Shown here one piece after another: positions 43,495 through 52,818 of a DNA stretch of 64,000 bases. The notes below the pieces were generated by a model, which saw only the letters and a program-made list of their open reading frames with translations, ran no database searches and was not told the DNA's origin. Each line of letters starts with the position of its first letter. Position 1 is the stretch's first letter. This DNA is from Leadbetterella sp964489955. Its GTDB lineage: Bacteria > Bacteroidota > Bacteroidia > Cytophagales > Spirosomataceae. Both the position numbers and the translations under genes were made by a program. The stretch lies in contig CAZBAV010000013.1 of NCBI GenBank assembly GCA_964489955.1, positions 11,386 to 75,385 of the forward strand, in the 5' to 3' direction.

Positions 43495-46041
43495 TTAAAA
43501 ATCGAACTTAAACCTCATCCTTATGCCACCTTTTGAGACATTTGGATTGTCAAGATACGAAAACCTCCACACATAATCCACCCTGAAAAATTTAAAAATG
43601 TTACCTACTCCCAAACTTCCTTCCATGTACGGTTTCTGAGATAGAGTAAACGTACTAATGTTTCCTTCTTCGTCGGTAGGGAATGCTATTAAATTTTTAC
43701 CTTGTGTAGGTTTGTTTTCGTCCCGCAAACCGCCATACAAAATCTTAAATGTAACAAATTCTCTAAACTGCAATTTCTTTATTAAAGGTATCTTATTAAA
43801 AAAGAAACCATTAAAAGTGTGTTCCATTTGCATACTCACATACCTATCACTCACAAACTCCATAAAGTTCATAAGGTTATATGATCTCAACTGGTAAGAG
43901 TAAGTTTGGTTAGCTCTGTGTATATCCAAAAGCGGATAAGGGATGTTTGAACCAAAGACATATCCTGCATCCAGGACGGCATCTGTAAAACCTAATTGTG
44001 ACATAAAAATACGTTTGTACACATTTAAGTTAACACGTTGGTAATCATACTGTCCATTGATAAATCCTTTTATGCCAGCAGAAGCTCTCAAGGTGATAAT
44101 AGGGTATTTGTTTGGAAATGGAATCCGATACGTTTTACCTTGATAAAATTTCTCGTTTGGAGCCCATCTAAACTCGCCATAAAGCTCCGAAGTAGTTAAA
44201 TCTGTTACATTTAGCTCTGAGCCAATTTGATTATAAATTATTCCTCCTGCCGGATTTTGTAGCCAATTTTTGTACCCTAAACGGTACGAAACCCTGTTTT
44301 CAAACTCTTGGTGATACTCAAAGGTCCAGGTCTTGTTATAAAGCCATTTATCATTTACACCTCTTTTGAAAGATAACAAGAAGTTATCTTCTTGCACAAA
44401 CTGCAGGTCCTGTCCGGGTATTTTTACATCATCTTGGTAAGTGAGACTAATGTTCTTTGCCGGAAATATATATCTATTTTTCCCCGTAAAAGAGTAGATA
44501 GTTCCCACATAGTATTTCCATTTCTGGTCTTTAAAACCATACGCACCATAACCCTCGAAATAAATATTGGGGTGCAGTTCTTTTGTGGTTCTACCTCCAA
44601 CACGTAACCTAAAACCTTCTACCGGGTTAAAACTATAAAAGGTATTTACTGGTCCAATCTCAAAATATGGTGTAATATTGGAATAACCCGATATAGCCAA
44701 AGACAATGCGTTCGCTATCCGCTTAAATGTCTTCGTATTCTGTAAACTATCCAGGTTTTTATAAATCAAGTCTTCTTTTTCTGAAATTGCTTCATGCCTG
44801 TTCTCCTGCCAATACTCATCACTTACAGGTATATGCTCTTCTTCTTTCTTCTTTCCATCAAACACTTCATCGTTTATAGGCTGGTTTACATGGTAATCCT
44901 TATAGGAAATCATCCTTTGCCCATATATACCTGCTTTACTTTTTTGAGAAAGTCCGAAATCGGCTGTTAGAGTACTTCTTGATAAATTATATTTTCCGTC
45001 TTCATTTTTTGTAAACTCCTGGCTTACATCCAGGTTTTTCACCCAGTTTAAGTTTACATTTTTCCCTACTCTAAGATTAATTTTGGTTACAGCATAGTTA
45101 CTATCTAATGAAACCAACATATTACCAGTAAACAAAAAGTCTTCCTTATTTCTTGGTGTAAAGTAAACGCTTGCAAACTTATCTGTCCCAATACTGACGG
45201 TATCTACAATATCAAACATATAAAAAGTAGGCGAAAGGTCTGCCAAGGGGCTCAAAAACTGGTTAGTTATGAGCATCACATTATTGTCATAAACGTCTAT
45301 AGGCTGGTAAATATGCTTAATGTAAGCATCTACTCCTGCGTTATCAAAAAGGTTTTCATCTAGGGTCACCTTCTTCTCGCCTTCTATAACTTTCTTGGTT
45401 TTAGAAGGAGATTTCTTAAAGTAGTTCTTTGATATAACTTCCTCTATATAAAGAGGCAGCACTGCCTTATCCTCTACAATTGTGGTGTCAATACCAGCAA
45501 TCAAGTGCGGAAAACGCTTAATTAGCGGATGTTTCTTAAGTCCTTCCTCAGTATGGCTTAGTCCAAAAATAACTTTTTCGTATTCCTGGAAAGTAAGAAA
45601 ATCATAAGATCTATTCCTATTACTCTCTTTATGCTCTATAACCTGACGGATTAAATCAACTGCGGGATTATTCTTATTCCTGTACCTAATCCTTTTTTTC
45701 TTTACTACCACTTCTTCCAATACCTTACTGTCTCCTGTAAGGTTCACCTCCAAGAATACGCTTGTACCAGTAAAACTGATTATTTTGGTTTCATAACCCA
45801 CAGAGGTTACTTTTATAGCACTTACTTTACGATGAGCGGTGAGCTCAAAAGCCCCATTTAAATCTGTATTAACTCCAATGGTAGTACCGTCAAAAGAAAC
45901 GGTAACGAATGGCAAAACTTCTCCCGTTTTATCATCCTTTACAACCCCTTTTACAGTAGTAACCTGGGCAAAGACATGTTGTGAACAAAGCAATAAAAGT
46001 AGCAAGAGCAACTTTTCTAATGCTGTAGTTATAGAATTCAT
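43495..46041 (-). CDS. DUF5686 outer-membrane protein with carboxypeptidase-regulatory-like plug
   Basis: This 848-residue protein has a signal peptide (to about VFAQ, residue 26) and a CarboxypepD_reg-like domain (about 28-115: VKGVVKDDKTGEVLPFVTVSF, then VEEVVVKKK-like region). A long DUF5686 region follows, which is probably a beta barrel and ends in the aromatic strand RMRFKFDF. The family is Bacteroidota-specific with no known substrate. It sits inside the inositol/sphingolipid cluster, 5 bp before the CDP-alcohol transferase. A role in moving the lipid to or across the outer membrane is conceivable but unproven. Confidence 0.85.
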   Translation of the reverse strand: MNSITTALEKLLLLLLLLCSQHVFAQVTTVKGVVKDDKTGEVLPFVTVSFDGTTIGVNTDLNGAFELTAHRKVSAIKVTSVGYETKIISFTGTSVFLEVNLTGDSKVLEEVVVKKKRIRYRNKNNPAVDLIRQVIEHKESNRNRSYDFLTFQEYEKVIFGLSHTEEGLKKHPLIKRFPHLIAGIDTTIVEDKAVLPLYIEEVISKNYFKKSPSKTKKVIEGEKKVTLDENLFDNAGVDAYIKHIYQPIDVYDNNVMLITNQFLSPLADLSPTFYMFDIVDTVSIGTDKFASVYFTPRNKEDFLFTGNMLVSLDSNYAVTKINLRVGKNVNLNWVKNLDVSQEFTKNEDGKYNLSRSTLTADFGLSQKSKAGIYGQRMISYKDYHVNQPINDEVFDGKKKEEEHIPVSDEYWQENRHEAISEKEDLIYKNLDSLQNTKTFKRIANALSLAISGYSNITPYFEIGPVNTFYSFNPVEGFRLRVGGRTTKELHPNIYFEGYGAYGFKDQKWKYYVGTIYSFTGKNRYIFPAKNISLTYQDDVKIPGQDLQFVQEDNFLLSFKRGVNDKWLYNKTWTFEYHQEFENRVSYRLGYKNWLQNPAGGIIYNQIGSELNVTDLTTSELYGEFRWAPNEKFYQGKTYRIPFPNKYPIITLRASAGIKGFINGQYDYQRVNLNVYKRIFMSQLGFTDAVLDAGYVFGSNIPYPLLDIHRANQTYSYQLRSYNLMNFMEFVSDRYVSMQMEHTFNGFFFNKIPLIKKLQFREFVTFKILYGGLRDENKPTQGKNLIAFPTDEEGNISTFTLSQKPYMEGSLGVGNIFKFFRVDYVWRFSYLDNPNVSKGGIRMRFKFDF

Positions 46042-46180
46042 AATTTGTGTACGTACAATAAACGAAACATATTTTCTGTAAACATTTTTTATTGCAGGTT
46101 GAGGTAATAGTGTCCTAAAAGGACGGGAATTGTAGCAAAACTAAATTAGTGTATTCTAATTATTGCTAAATCATTAATTA

Positions 46181-46621
46181 TCAAATCGTATAAAATAATA
46201 CCCAAAGAATAACAAGGGTATATAAACCACTGAGAGCGTCGTCCGCCATAACGCCAAGACCTCCTTTTAATCCTTCACATTTACGGATCCCTAAAGGCTT
46301 GACAATATCAAAAAATCGAAATAAAACGAAACCTAAAATAGCAAAAAGTGGTGTTTTAGGTAGTAGTAGCACCGCTATAAGCATGCCAAGTACTTCATCC
46401 AGCACAATCTTTCCGCTGTCTTTTCCCCATTGGGCTTCTAACTTATCCGAAACAAATACCCCTAGAAAGAACAAACCTATTACTATGGGTATTTGTATCC
46501 AGAAATTTAAAGGAATAAACCAATACCATATAGCAAGTGCCAAGAGAGCCGCCACTGTTCCGCCACCTTTTGGAACGTAGCCAATCCCTAAAACACTCGC
46601 TATATATTTGTACGTTTTCAA
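46181..46621 (-). CDS. pgpA: PgpA-type phosphatidylglycerophosphatase, possible phosphatidylinositol-phosphate phosphatase
   Basis: This 146-residue membrane protein has the PgpA motifs: YVPKGGGTVAALLAL near the start, VLDEVLGM, and FRFFDIVKPLGIR-x-LKGGLGVMADDALSG with the metal-binding acidic residues. PgpA removes the phosphate from phosphatidylglycerophosphate. Here it starts 7 bp after the myo-inositol-phosphate synthase stop, which suggests that it acts on phosphatidylinositol phosphate instead. The family call is firm; the substrate is inferred. Confidence 0.87.
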   Translation of the reverse strand: MKTYKYIASVLGIGYVPKGGGTVAALLALAIWYWFIPLNFWIQIPIVIGLFFLGVFVSDKLEAQWGKDSGKIVLDEVLGMLIAVLLLPKTPLFAILGFVLFRFFDIVKPLGIRKCEGLKGGLGVMADDALSGLYTLVILWVLFYTI

Positions 46622-46628
46622 ACCTTCC

Positions 46629-47954
46629 TTATAATGCGTCTACCAAATCCTGGTAATAATCTAAGCCCAAATGAGTGATTAAATCTTCGCCCATTATGTG
46701 TCTTAACGTATTTTGCAATTTAATAAGCTGCTTAAATATATCGTGCTCAGGCGGTAACCCTTCGGCTGTTTGTGGTGCTTTGAAATAGAAAGATAACCAT
46801 TCCTGTATACCGCTCATGTTTGCACGCTGTGCCAAGTCTATGAACAATGCCAAGTCTAATACAATTGGAGCAGCCAGAATAGAGTCTCTACACAAGAAAT
46901 TAATCTTTATCTGCATTGGGTAGTCCATCCAACCAAAAATGTCAATGTTATCCCAGCTCTCTTTATTATCTCCGTGAGGCGGATAATAGTTAATCCTCAC
47001 TTTGTGATATAGCTCTCCATATAGTTCCGGATTCTTTTCTCCATTTAAGATTTCTTCCAAAACACTTAATTTAGAAACCTCTTTGGTTTTAAAGTTATCC
47101 GGATCATCTAAAACCAGACCGTCACGATTTCCAAGGATATTCGTAGAGAACCAACCTTTTACACCTAACGCACGAGCTTGTAAGCCCGGAGCAACTATGG
47201 TTTTCATTAAGGTTTGTCCTGTTTTAAAGTCCTTACCCGCAATAGCCACTCCCCTCTCTTGTGCAAACTGTACCAAAGCAGGAATATCTACAGTAAGGTT
47301 TGGTGCACCGTTAGCAAAAGGTGAACCCGTTTTAATAGACGCATACGCATAAATCATACTTGGAGCTATGGATGGGTCATTATCTTTCAGTCCCTGCTCA
47401 AATGCCTCAATAGATTGATGAACTGATGATTCTTCAGTATATTTCTCTGTAGATGCACACCACACCAAAACAACACGGTCACACCCGTTTTCTACCTTGA
47501 AATTCTCAATATCGGCAATTAGCTCATTGGCTAAATCCCACTTTGATGCCGCTTCCTTTATATGCTGCCCGTCTAGGTTTTTTACATAATTGCGATCAAA
47601 AACGGCTTTCATAGGCTTAATAGCCTCTAATTCCTCTTTAAGAGCGTCTATTTGTCTTAACTCTAACACTCCCGCTTTTACTGCTGCTTCATATACATTG
47701 TCTTCGTATACATCCCAACCACCAAAAGCAACATTATCTAAGCTAGCCAGAGGTACAAAATCTTTAATTTTTGGAAACCTATTCTCTGTCCTTTTTCCTA
47801 AACGGATGTTTCCCATCTGGCTTAGTGAACCCACTGGCTTAGAAAGTCCCTTATTGATTGAAACCACACCAGCAATTACTGTAGTTCCTATTGCACCCAA
47901 ACCAGGCATCAAAATTCCTAGCTTACCACTAGCACTTTTTATTTCGTCTCTCAT
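46629..47954 (-). CDS. ino1: myo-Inositol-1-phosphate synthase
   Basis: The enzyme converts glucose-6-phosphate to myo-inositol phosphate using NAD. The 441-residue protein begins with a Rossmann motif (LMPGLGAIGTT, G18-G23) and carries the family signatures DNVAFGGWDVYEDN, LVWCASTEKY, FANGAPNLT, AGKDFKTGQT and VRINYYPPHGD. An open frame reaches 48047 inside the serine palmitoyltransferase gene, but the ATG at 47954 gives the normal start and leaves 43 bp between the genes. It supplies the head group for the lipid cluster. Confidence 0.93.
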   Translation of the reverse strand: MRDEIKSASGKLGILMPGLGAIGTTVIAGVVSINKGLSKPVGSLSQMGNIRLGKRTENRFPKIKDFVPLASLDNVAFGGWDVYEDNVYEAAVKAGVLELRQIDALKEELEAIKPMKAVFDRNYVKNLDGQHIKEAASKWDLANELIADIENFKVENGCDRVVLVWCASTEKYTEESSVHQSIEAFEQGLKDNDPSIAPSMIYAYASIKTGSPFANGAPNLTVDIPALVQFAQERGVAIAGKDFKTGQTLMKTIVAPGLQARALGVKGWFSTNILGNRDGLVLDDPDNFKTKEVSKLSVLEEILNGEKNPELYGELYHKVRINYYPPHGDNKESWDNIDIFGWMDYPMQIKINFLCRDSILAAPIVLDLALFIDLAQRANMSGIQEWLSFYFKAPQTAEGLPPEHDIFKQLIKLQNTLRHIMGEDLITHLGLDYYQDLVDAL

Positions 47955-47997
47955 TTTATAACTTATTGGTATAGTATTCAAAATAATTAATCCTAAA

Positions 47998-49200
47998 TTA
48001 GTCCAGCCCAGGCTGGAACTCCAAAACCTCATTTGTGACCTCCACAATTCTCCCTATAGCTTCTTCTATCTGGCTAAATGTGTGTGTGGCCATCAATGAA
48101 AACCGGATAAGAGTATCATGCGGCTGTACCGCAGGTGAAACTACCGGGTTAACAAAAACTCCTTTCTCTTGCAACTTCTTGGTTATCCAGAATGTCTTTT
48201 CGTTATCACGGATGTAAATTGGGATAATGGGGCTTTCTGAATTGGCTCCAATTTCTAAATTACTTTCTAAAAGAAGCTGCTTTGCGTAGTTTGTATTTGC
48301 CCAAAGACGTTCTATATGCTCGGGTTCCGTTTCCATAATATCTAAGGCCGCCAAAGTGCTTGCTACGGATGCAGGAGTCATACTCGCACTAAAAATGATG
48401 GAGCGAGCCTGATGTTTAAGGTATTCTATAACATCTCTATCTGCTGCAATAAAACCACCTAAAGAAGCAAACGACTTACTAAATGTACTCATAATGAGAT
48501 CTACTTCATTTGTAACCCCAAAATGGTCTGCCGCTCCTCTACCTTGCTGTCCTAATACACCCATACCATGAGCATCATCTACCAAGATATTTGCATTATA
48601 TTTCTGAGCCAACCCAACTATTCCGTTTAAGTTGGAAAGATCGCCTTCCATACTAAAAACACCTTCAGTTACTATGAGTTTTAAGCCCCCGCTTTCTATC
48701 TTAGAAAGTTTTGCTTCTAAGTCCAGCAAATCATTATGTCTGAATTTTACAACCTTAGAAAATGCCAATCTAGAGCCATCAATTAGAGAAGCGTGTGAAA
48801 ACTCATCTAGAAATAGTACGTCATTACGCCCACCTAGTGCAGAAAGCACACCTAGATTCGCTTGAAAACCCGTACTAAAAACCATAGCAGCTTCTTTACC
48901 TACAAACGCCGCTAACCTCTCTTCTAGCTCCAGATGAATATCCAATGTCCCATTCAGGAAACGGGAACCAGCACATCCACTTCCATATAAGTCAACAGCC
49001 TTTTTGGTAGCTTCTATAATTTTGGGATGGTTGGTTAAGCCCAGGTATGAGTTAGACCCAAACATGAGTACCTTTTTCCCATCTATGATAACTTCTGTAT
49101 CTTGTGCAGAAGAAATAGCCCTGAAGTAAGGATATAGCCCTCTTTCTTCTAAATCTTTAGCTACTGTAAATGAGTGAATTTTTGCCTTTAAAGGGTTCAT
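47998..49200 (-). CDS. spt: Serine palmitoyltransferase (alpha-oxoamine synthase family)
   Basis: This 400-residue PLP enzyme condenses L-serine with a long acyl-CoA or acyl-ACP to 3-ketosphinganine, the first step of sphingolipid synthesis. PLP-binding residues are visible: K242 in FSKSFASLGGF, D208-D209-A-H211 in LVDDAHGMG, and H136 in EFSHASLIDG. The family also includes KBL (2-amino-3-ketobutyrate ligase) and BioF. The adjacent inositol-lipid genes and the sequence around GFQANLG and GAADHFGV favour SPT. No tdh or bio genes are near. Confidence 0.88.
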   Translation of the reverse strand: MNPLKAKIHSFTVAKDLEERGLYPYFRAISSAQDTEVIIDGKKVLMFGSNSYLGLTNHPKIIEATKKAVDLYGSGCAGSRFLNGTLDIHLELEERLAAFVGKEAAMVFSTGFQANLGVLSALGGRNDVLFLDEFSHASLIDGSRLAFSKVVKFRHNDLLDLEAKLSKIESGGLKLIVTEGVFSMEGDLSNLNGIVGLAQKYNANILVDDAHGMGVLGQQGRGAADHFGVTNEVDLIMSTFSKSFASLGGFIAADRDVIEYLKHQARSIIFSASMTPASVASTLAALDIMETEPEHIERLWANTNYAKQLLLESNLEIGANSESPIIPIYIRDNEKTFWITKKLQEKGVFVNPVVSPAVQPHDTLIRFSLMATHTFSQIEEAIGRIVEVTNEVLEFQPGLD

Positions 49201-49254
49201 TAACTTCTATATCTATTGGTAATCACTGTCGTACTTCCGATAGCAATACGCCAG

Positions 49255-49262
49255 CAAAAGTA
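49255..49262 (-). promoter_or_regulatory. Possible -7 promoter box of spt
   Basis: On the minus strand the bases read TACTTTTG, matching TAnnTTTG, 54 nt before the spt ATG. No clear -33 element is seen. Confidence 0.4.
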
Positions 49263-49374
49263 CTTTCTTATTTATCTACATACTATGAAATGTTATTCGA
49301 AACGGACATAATTAAATGCGAAGAAACCAAGTCATATTAAACTTTGTCCAAAACGATAACGCAAAAATATTTTC

Positions 49375-50358
49375 TTACATCCACCCGGCCTTCTTATACC
49401 AACTTACAGCATCATATAAGCCCGTCTCCAGATTAAACTCTGGAGAAAAACCTAAAGTAGAAACAAGCTCATTGGTATCACAATACCAGTTTTGGGCAGT
49501 GACTTCTTTAATCCTTTCTTTATACAAAACCGGATAATCTTTAGAAAACGTATAGGCAAGTTCTGCACCTCCTGCAAACAAACTCACCAAACCCACCGGC
49601 AAATGCATCCTGAAAGCCTTCTTACCTCTTAATTCATTTAAGATATCTGCTATTGCGTATCTGCTGTAAAATTGCCCATCGGTAAGGTTATAAGCCTTAA
49701 TCTCCACAAACTCTTTGATAGCAGCCAAAATAATAGCTTTAGCGGCATCGGAACCATGAATAAAGGATAACTTCTGTGCTTGTGTACCAATGTATAAATC
49801 TATACCGCCTAGAATAGTTTTTAATAAGACCAGTAAGTCTTTTTCACGAGGCCCATAAATAGCTGTAGGCCTTACAATAGTAAGCGGGAGACCTTCTACA
49901 GACAATAGCACAGCTTCTGCTGCCTTTTTACTTTGCCCATACCCGGTTATAGGATTTTGCGGTACGTTCTCAAGAATTGGGGAAGAATCATAATCTACAG
50001 GACCTATCGCCGCCAGACTACTTACAAAAACGAAGGATTTGAGGTAATCAAGATCTTGAGCAGCCAATGCCAGATTATGTGCATATTGTACATTTACCCG
50101 CCGATACATTTCCGGATCTTTGGACCGCGTCATGGCCGCTGCATGCACAATATAGGTGCAGCCCTGTATTCCCTCTCTAAGCTTTTCTACCGAAGTGTAG
50201 TCTAAGTCAATATAGGAGTCAACCAAACCTTCTAAATGGTCTATGTTGCTTGTCTTACGTACAGCAGCAATTGTTGTTAGACCTTTTGATTTAGCTTCTT
50301 TTAATAGGTGGTAGCCTAAAAAACCACTTGCTCCTGTTATAAGAATTTTGTCGTTCAT
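49375..50358 (-). CDS. NAD(P)-dependent epimerase/reductase (extended SDR)
   Basis: This 327-residue extended SDR has the nucleotide-binding GASGFLG (9-15), the catalytic YGQSK (Y140, K144) and an upstream Ser (SSLAAIG, 113-114). Family members include dihydroflavonol reductases and 3-beta-hydroxysteroid dehydrogenases. It is 174 bp upstream of serine palmitoyltransferase on the same strand. A role as the 3-ketosphinganine or 3-oxo-ceramide reductase (like Caulobacter CerR, also an epimerase-family protein) is a reasonable inference. It could also be unrelated. Confidence 0.82.
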   Translation of the reverse strand: MNDKILITGASGFLGYHLLKEAKSKGLTTIAAVRKTSNIDHLEGLVDSYIDLDYTSVEKLREGIQGCTYIVHAAAMTRSKDPEMYRRVNVQYAHNLALAAQDLDYLKSFVFVSSLAAIGPVDYDSSPILENVPQNPITGYGQSKKAAEAVLLSVEGLPLTIVRPTAIYGPREKDLLVLLKTILGGIDLYIGTQAQKLSFIHGSDAAKAIILAAIKEFVEIKAYNLTDGQFYSRYAIADILNELRGKKAFRMHLPVGLVSLFAGGAELAYTFSKDYPVLYKERIKEVTAQNWYCDTNELVSTLGFSPEFNLETGLYDAVSWYKKAGWM

Positions 50359-50502
50359 TTTTTAAACCCTTGGGGTGTACATCTAGCATGACACTACCTA
50401 CCCCAAAGAAGGTTTAGAATAGCGTACTGGATATGAAACACAAGAGAGGAGGAGGATTGTTCAATAAGAGGGAAAAATTCCAAAATCAAATTGTCTGTAA
50501 AC

Positions 50503-50533
50503 AAAAAAATCTCTCATTTCTGAGAGATTTTTT
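50503..50533 (-). terminator. Terminator of tRNA-Thr
   Basis: AAAAAATCTCTCA (50504-50516) pairs with TGAGAGATTTTTT (50521-50533) around a 4-nt loop, with a U run on the minus strand. It begins 1 nt after the tRNA 3' end. Confidence 0.9.
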
Positions 50534-50534
50534 G

Positions 50535-50607
50535 AGCCTCCTATCGGGATCGAACCAATGACCTACTGATTACAAATCAGTTGCTCTACCAGCTGAGCTA
50601 AGGAGGC
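50535..50607 (-). tRNA. tRNA-Thr (anticodon UGU)
   Basis: The minus strand folds as a full cloverleaf: acceptor GCCTCCT with AGGAGGC, D arm GCTC/GAGC, anticodon stem ACTGA/TCAGT with loop TTTGTAA (anticodon TGT), and T arm ATTGG-TTCGATC-CCGAT. The discriminator base is U. CCA is not encoded. A terminator follows at once. Confidence 0.96.
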
Positions 50608-50699
50608 GTTCCTTATTTTGGTGGTGCAAAATTATAACCTATTTTAATACCACACAAGCGTTTTCTGATATTTTTTTTAACAAAATTCAGAAGATATTG

Positions 50700-52736
50700 T
50701 TAATGAGCTCCTTGTATGATTTTTAATTTTCCCACAAGGTCTTTTAACTCCAGTTCGGCTTTCTCTACTTTCTTCATGTAGTCAGCTTTTAGCTTGTCTG
50801 CATTTTTAGAAAACCCGAAAAATTCAATATTATTTTTGGTAAGCGTAATCTCATCTTCCAGAGCTTTAATCTTCCTTCTAATATCATTCTCAGTTTTCTC
50901 AAGACCTCTGCTTCCTCCTGCAGTTTTTAATACTACTTCAGCTTCATTTTGTAACAACAGCCTTTCTTTTTCACCTTTATCAAGACCCGTAGAAGCTTTC
51001 ACAAAACTGTTTATGGCTTTCACAAAACGATCTTGTATACTTCTCATGTCTTTACGTGGTACAAAACCTATTGCCCCAAACCGTTTTTTAAAGTCGGGTA
51101 GTTTTGCCAGATCTGTATCACCACCTTCTACTAGCTTCTCTATTTCTACACAAATAGCAACTTTTTGAGCTAGGTTATTATCATACTCTGAATCCTGAGC
51201 CTTGCTCTCTTCCCTCTTAGAATTAAAGTATGCATCACAAGTGGATTTAAACTCCTCAAAAAGGCTGTCTTTATACTTCTCTGGGACGTGGCCTATAGTT
51301 TTCCACTTTTTCTGAAGGTCTATAATCTTGTTTGTATTTGGTGCAGAAAAATCTCCTGCTTCCAAAATTTCTTTAGCATCTTTTACCAGATTGCTTTTTG
51401 CCTCATAATTAGCCTCCCTCTTCGATTCTAACTTAGCGAAGAAGTCACTTTTATTTTTGAAGAATTGCTTCAGGTAATTCCAGAAGTTTTTGCTCACTTC
51501 TTTTCCTTTTTCCCTTGGCATTCCACCCTTAATGGCGTTCCATTGATCTTGGATAGCTACCACTTCTTTGGTCTTAGCCGCCCACTCATTAATAGAGTCA
51601 CTTTTAAACTCTAAATACGGAGCAAGATTAGCAAGGATTTGGTTTTTCGCATTTAATACCTCTTCTGAAAGCTCTTGGCTTTCTTTGTTCAGCTCCCTCT
51701 TTTTGTCATAAATAACATCAAAAGCTTTCTTGAGCCTATCCCAAAGAACCTCTTGTTCTTCTCTCGGGCCTGGTCCTACCTGCTTGTATTCTACAAGAAG
51801 TTCATTGGCATTCTTCAGGATAATATTGTTTACCCTTTCGTTCTCTAAAGAGGCAGCTATTTCCTCTATCTTTACAACAACAGCTTCCTTGGCCTCAATA
51901 TTCTTCTTACGATCTAAGTCTTTGAGTTCATTTTGGATACTTCGAATATCAAAATACCTATCTACCAAAGCATTATATGCAGACCACAACGAGCCATTGT
52001 GCGGAGAGTTTACATTGCCCGCATTTTTCCACTCGGTCTGAAGGTTCTTAAATGCTTCCCAATTATTCTTAGATTCCCCTTTTTCTTCAGTATCTACTAT
52101 ATCCCTCAATTGCTGAAGCAAACGAGTTTTTACTTCAAAGTAATCTTCTTTTTCGCGTTCCAACTTCTGGAAAAAAGTTTGTCTTTTCTCTCTTATTTGG
52201 ATTAAGATTCCTTCAAACCTAATCGTATAATTATCATTCTTGTAGTCAAAGCCTTCATCAGAACCGTTTTGCTCTACATATGCCTTTTTAGATTCGGCTT
52301 TCTCTTTAGCGTTCACCTCATCAAAAGCCCCTCTTAGTGATCTCAAGACATTGTCTATGTTTTTCACATCGGCCACAGACAAATTACGTGAATTCATAGA
52401 TTCCAGAAACTTATCAGCTAAGTCTACGTAGTCTTTCTTAGAATAGTTCTCGAAATTATCGTCATACTCAACCGTAACCACAGATTCCTCTTCTATTTCC
52501 TCAATCTCTTGAATATCATTGTTACCCGTTTCCGGAGCAACAACTTCTTTGGACTCTCCACTTACGGCTTCTACAACCTCTTCACTGATGCTTTCTTCAA
52601 CCTCTTCACTAGAGGTTTGCACTGCCTCAACACTGGTTTTTGGGGTTTCTTCTACTCCTGTAGATTCTACAGCTGCTTCTTCCGAAACCTTCTTTGCCTC
52701 TTCCATGTTGTTTGGCTCTAAACTTGACTCACTCAT
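50700..52736 (-). CDS. DUF349 helical repeat protein
   Basis: The first ~110 residues of this 678-residue protein are low-complexity, rich in Glu, Val, Ser and Thr. From about residue 140 to the end it is highly helical, with several DUF349 repeats, each carrying a W-x-x-[IL]-x-x-x-[GP] landmark (KNLQTEWKNAG, VLWDRLKKAF, AIQDQWNAI, LQKKWKTIGHVP, FKKRFGAIGFVP). Cytosolic and probably coiled-coil. DUF349 proteins have no settled function in this phylum. It diverges from pdxH. Confidence 0.85.
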   Translation of the reverse strand: MSESSLEPNNMEEAKKVSEEAAVESTGVEETPKTSVEAVQTSSEEVEESISEEVVEAVSGESKEVVAPETGNNDIQEIEEIEEESVVTVEYDDNFENYSKKDYVDLADKFLESMNSRNLSVADVKNIDNVLRSLRGAFDEVNAKEKAESKKAYVEQNGSDEGFDYKNDNYTIRFEGILIQIREKRQTFFQKLEREKEDYFEVKTRLLQQLRDIVDTEEKGESKNNWEAFKNLQTEWKNAGNVNSPHNGSLWSAYNALVDRYFDIRSIQNELKDLDRKKNIEAKEAVVVKIEEIAASLENERVNNIILKNANELLVEYKQVGPGPREEQEVLWDRLKKAFDVIYDKKRELNKESQELSEEVLNAKNQILANLAPYLEFKSDSINEWAAKTKEVVAIQDQWNAIKGGMPREKGKEVSKNFWNYLKQFFKNKSDFFAKLESKREANYEAKSNLVKDAKEILEAGDFSAPNTNKIIDLQKKWKTIGHVPEKYKDSLFEEFKSTCDAYFNSKREESKAQDSEYDNNLAQKVAICVEIEKLVEGGDTDLAKLPDFKKRFGAIGFVPRKDMRSIQDRFVKAINSFVKASTGLDKGEKERLLLQNEAEVVLKTAGGSRGLEKTENDIRRKIKALEDEITLTKNNIEFFGFSKNADKLKADYMKKVEKAELELKDLVGKLKIIQGAH

Positions 52737-52770
52737 TTAAGAAAAATAGATAATTACTTTTACGAAAAAG

Positions 52771-52778
52771 CAAAATTA
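52771..52778 (-). promoter_or_regulatory. -7 promoter box of the DUF349 gene
   Basis: On the minus strand this reads TAATTTTG, a TAnnTTTG match 34 nt before the ATG. Confidence 0.5.
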
Positions 52779-52818
52779 ATAAATAAAACGTACTATTGCA
52801 GAAAAGTTTTACTCTTCA

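Noticed and set aside
47998..49200. 2-amino-3-ketobutyrate CoA ligase (KBL) or BioF for the oxoamine synthase
   Set aside because: Family motifs do not decide, but no threonine or biotin genes are near and inositol-lipid genes are; serine palmitoyltransferase fits better.
49316..49537. Small plus-strand open frame opposite the epimerase 3' end
   Set aside because: It mostly overlaps the antisense of the epimerase gene, has no start context and no recognisable product.
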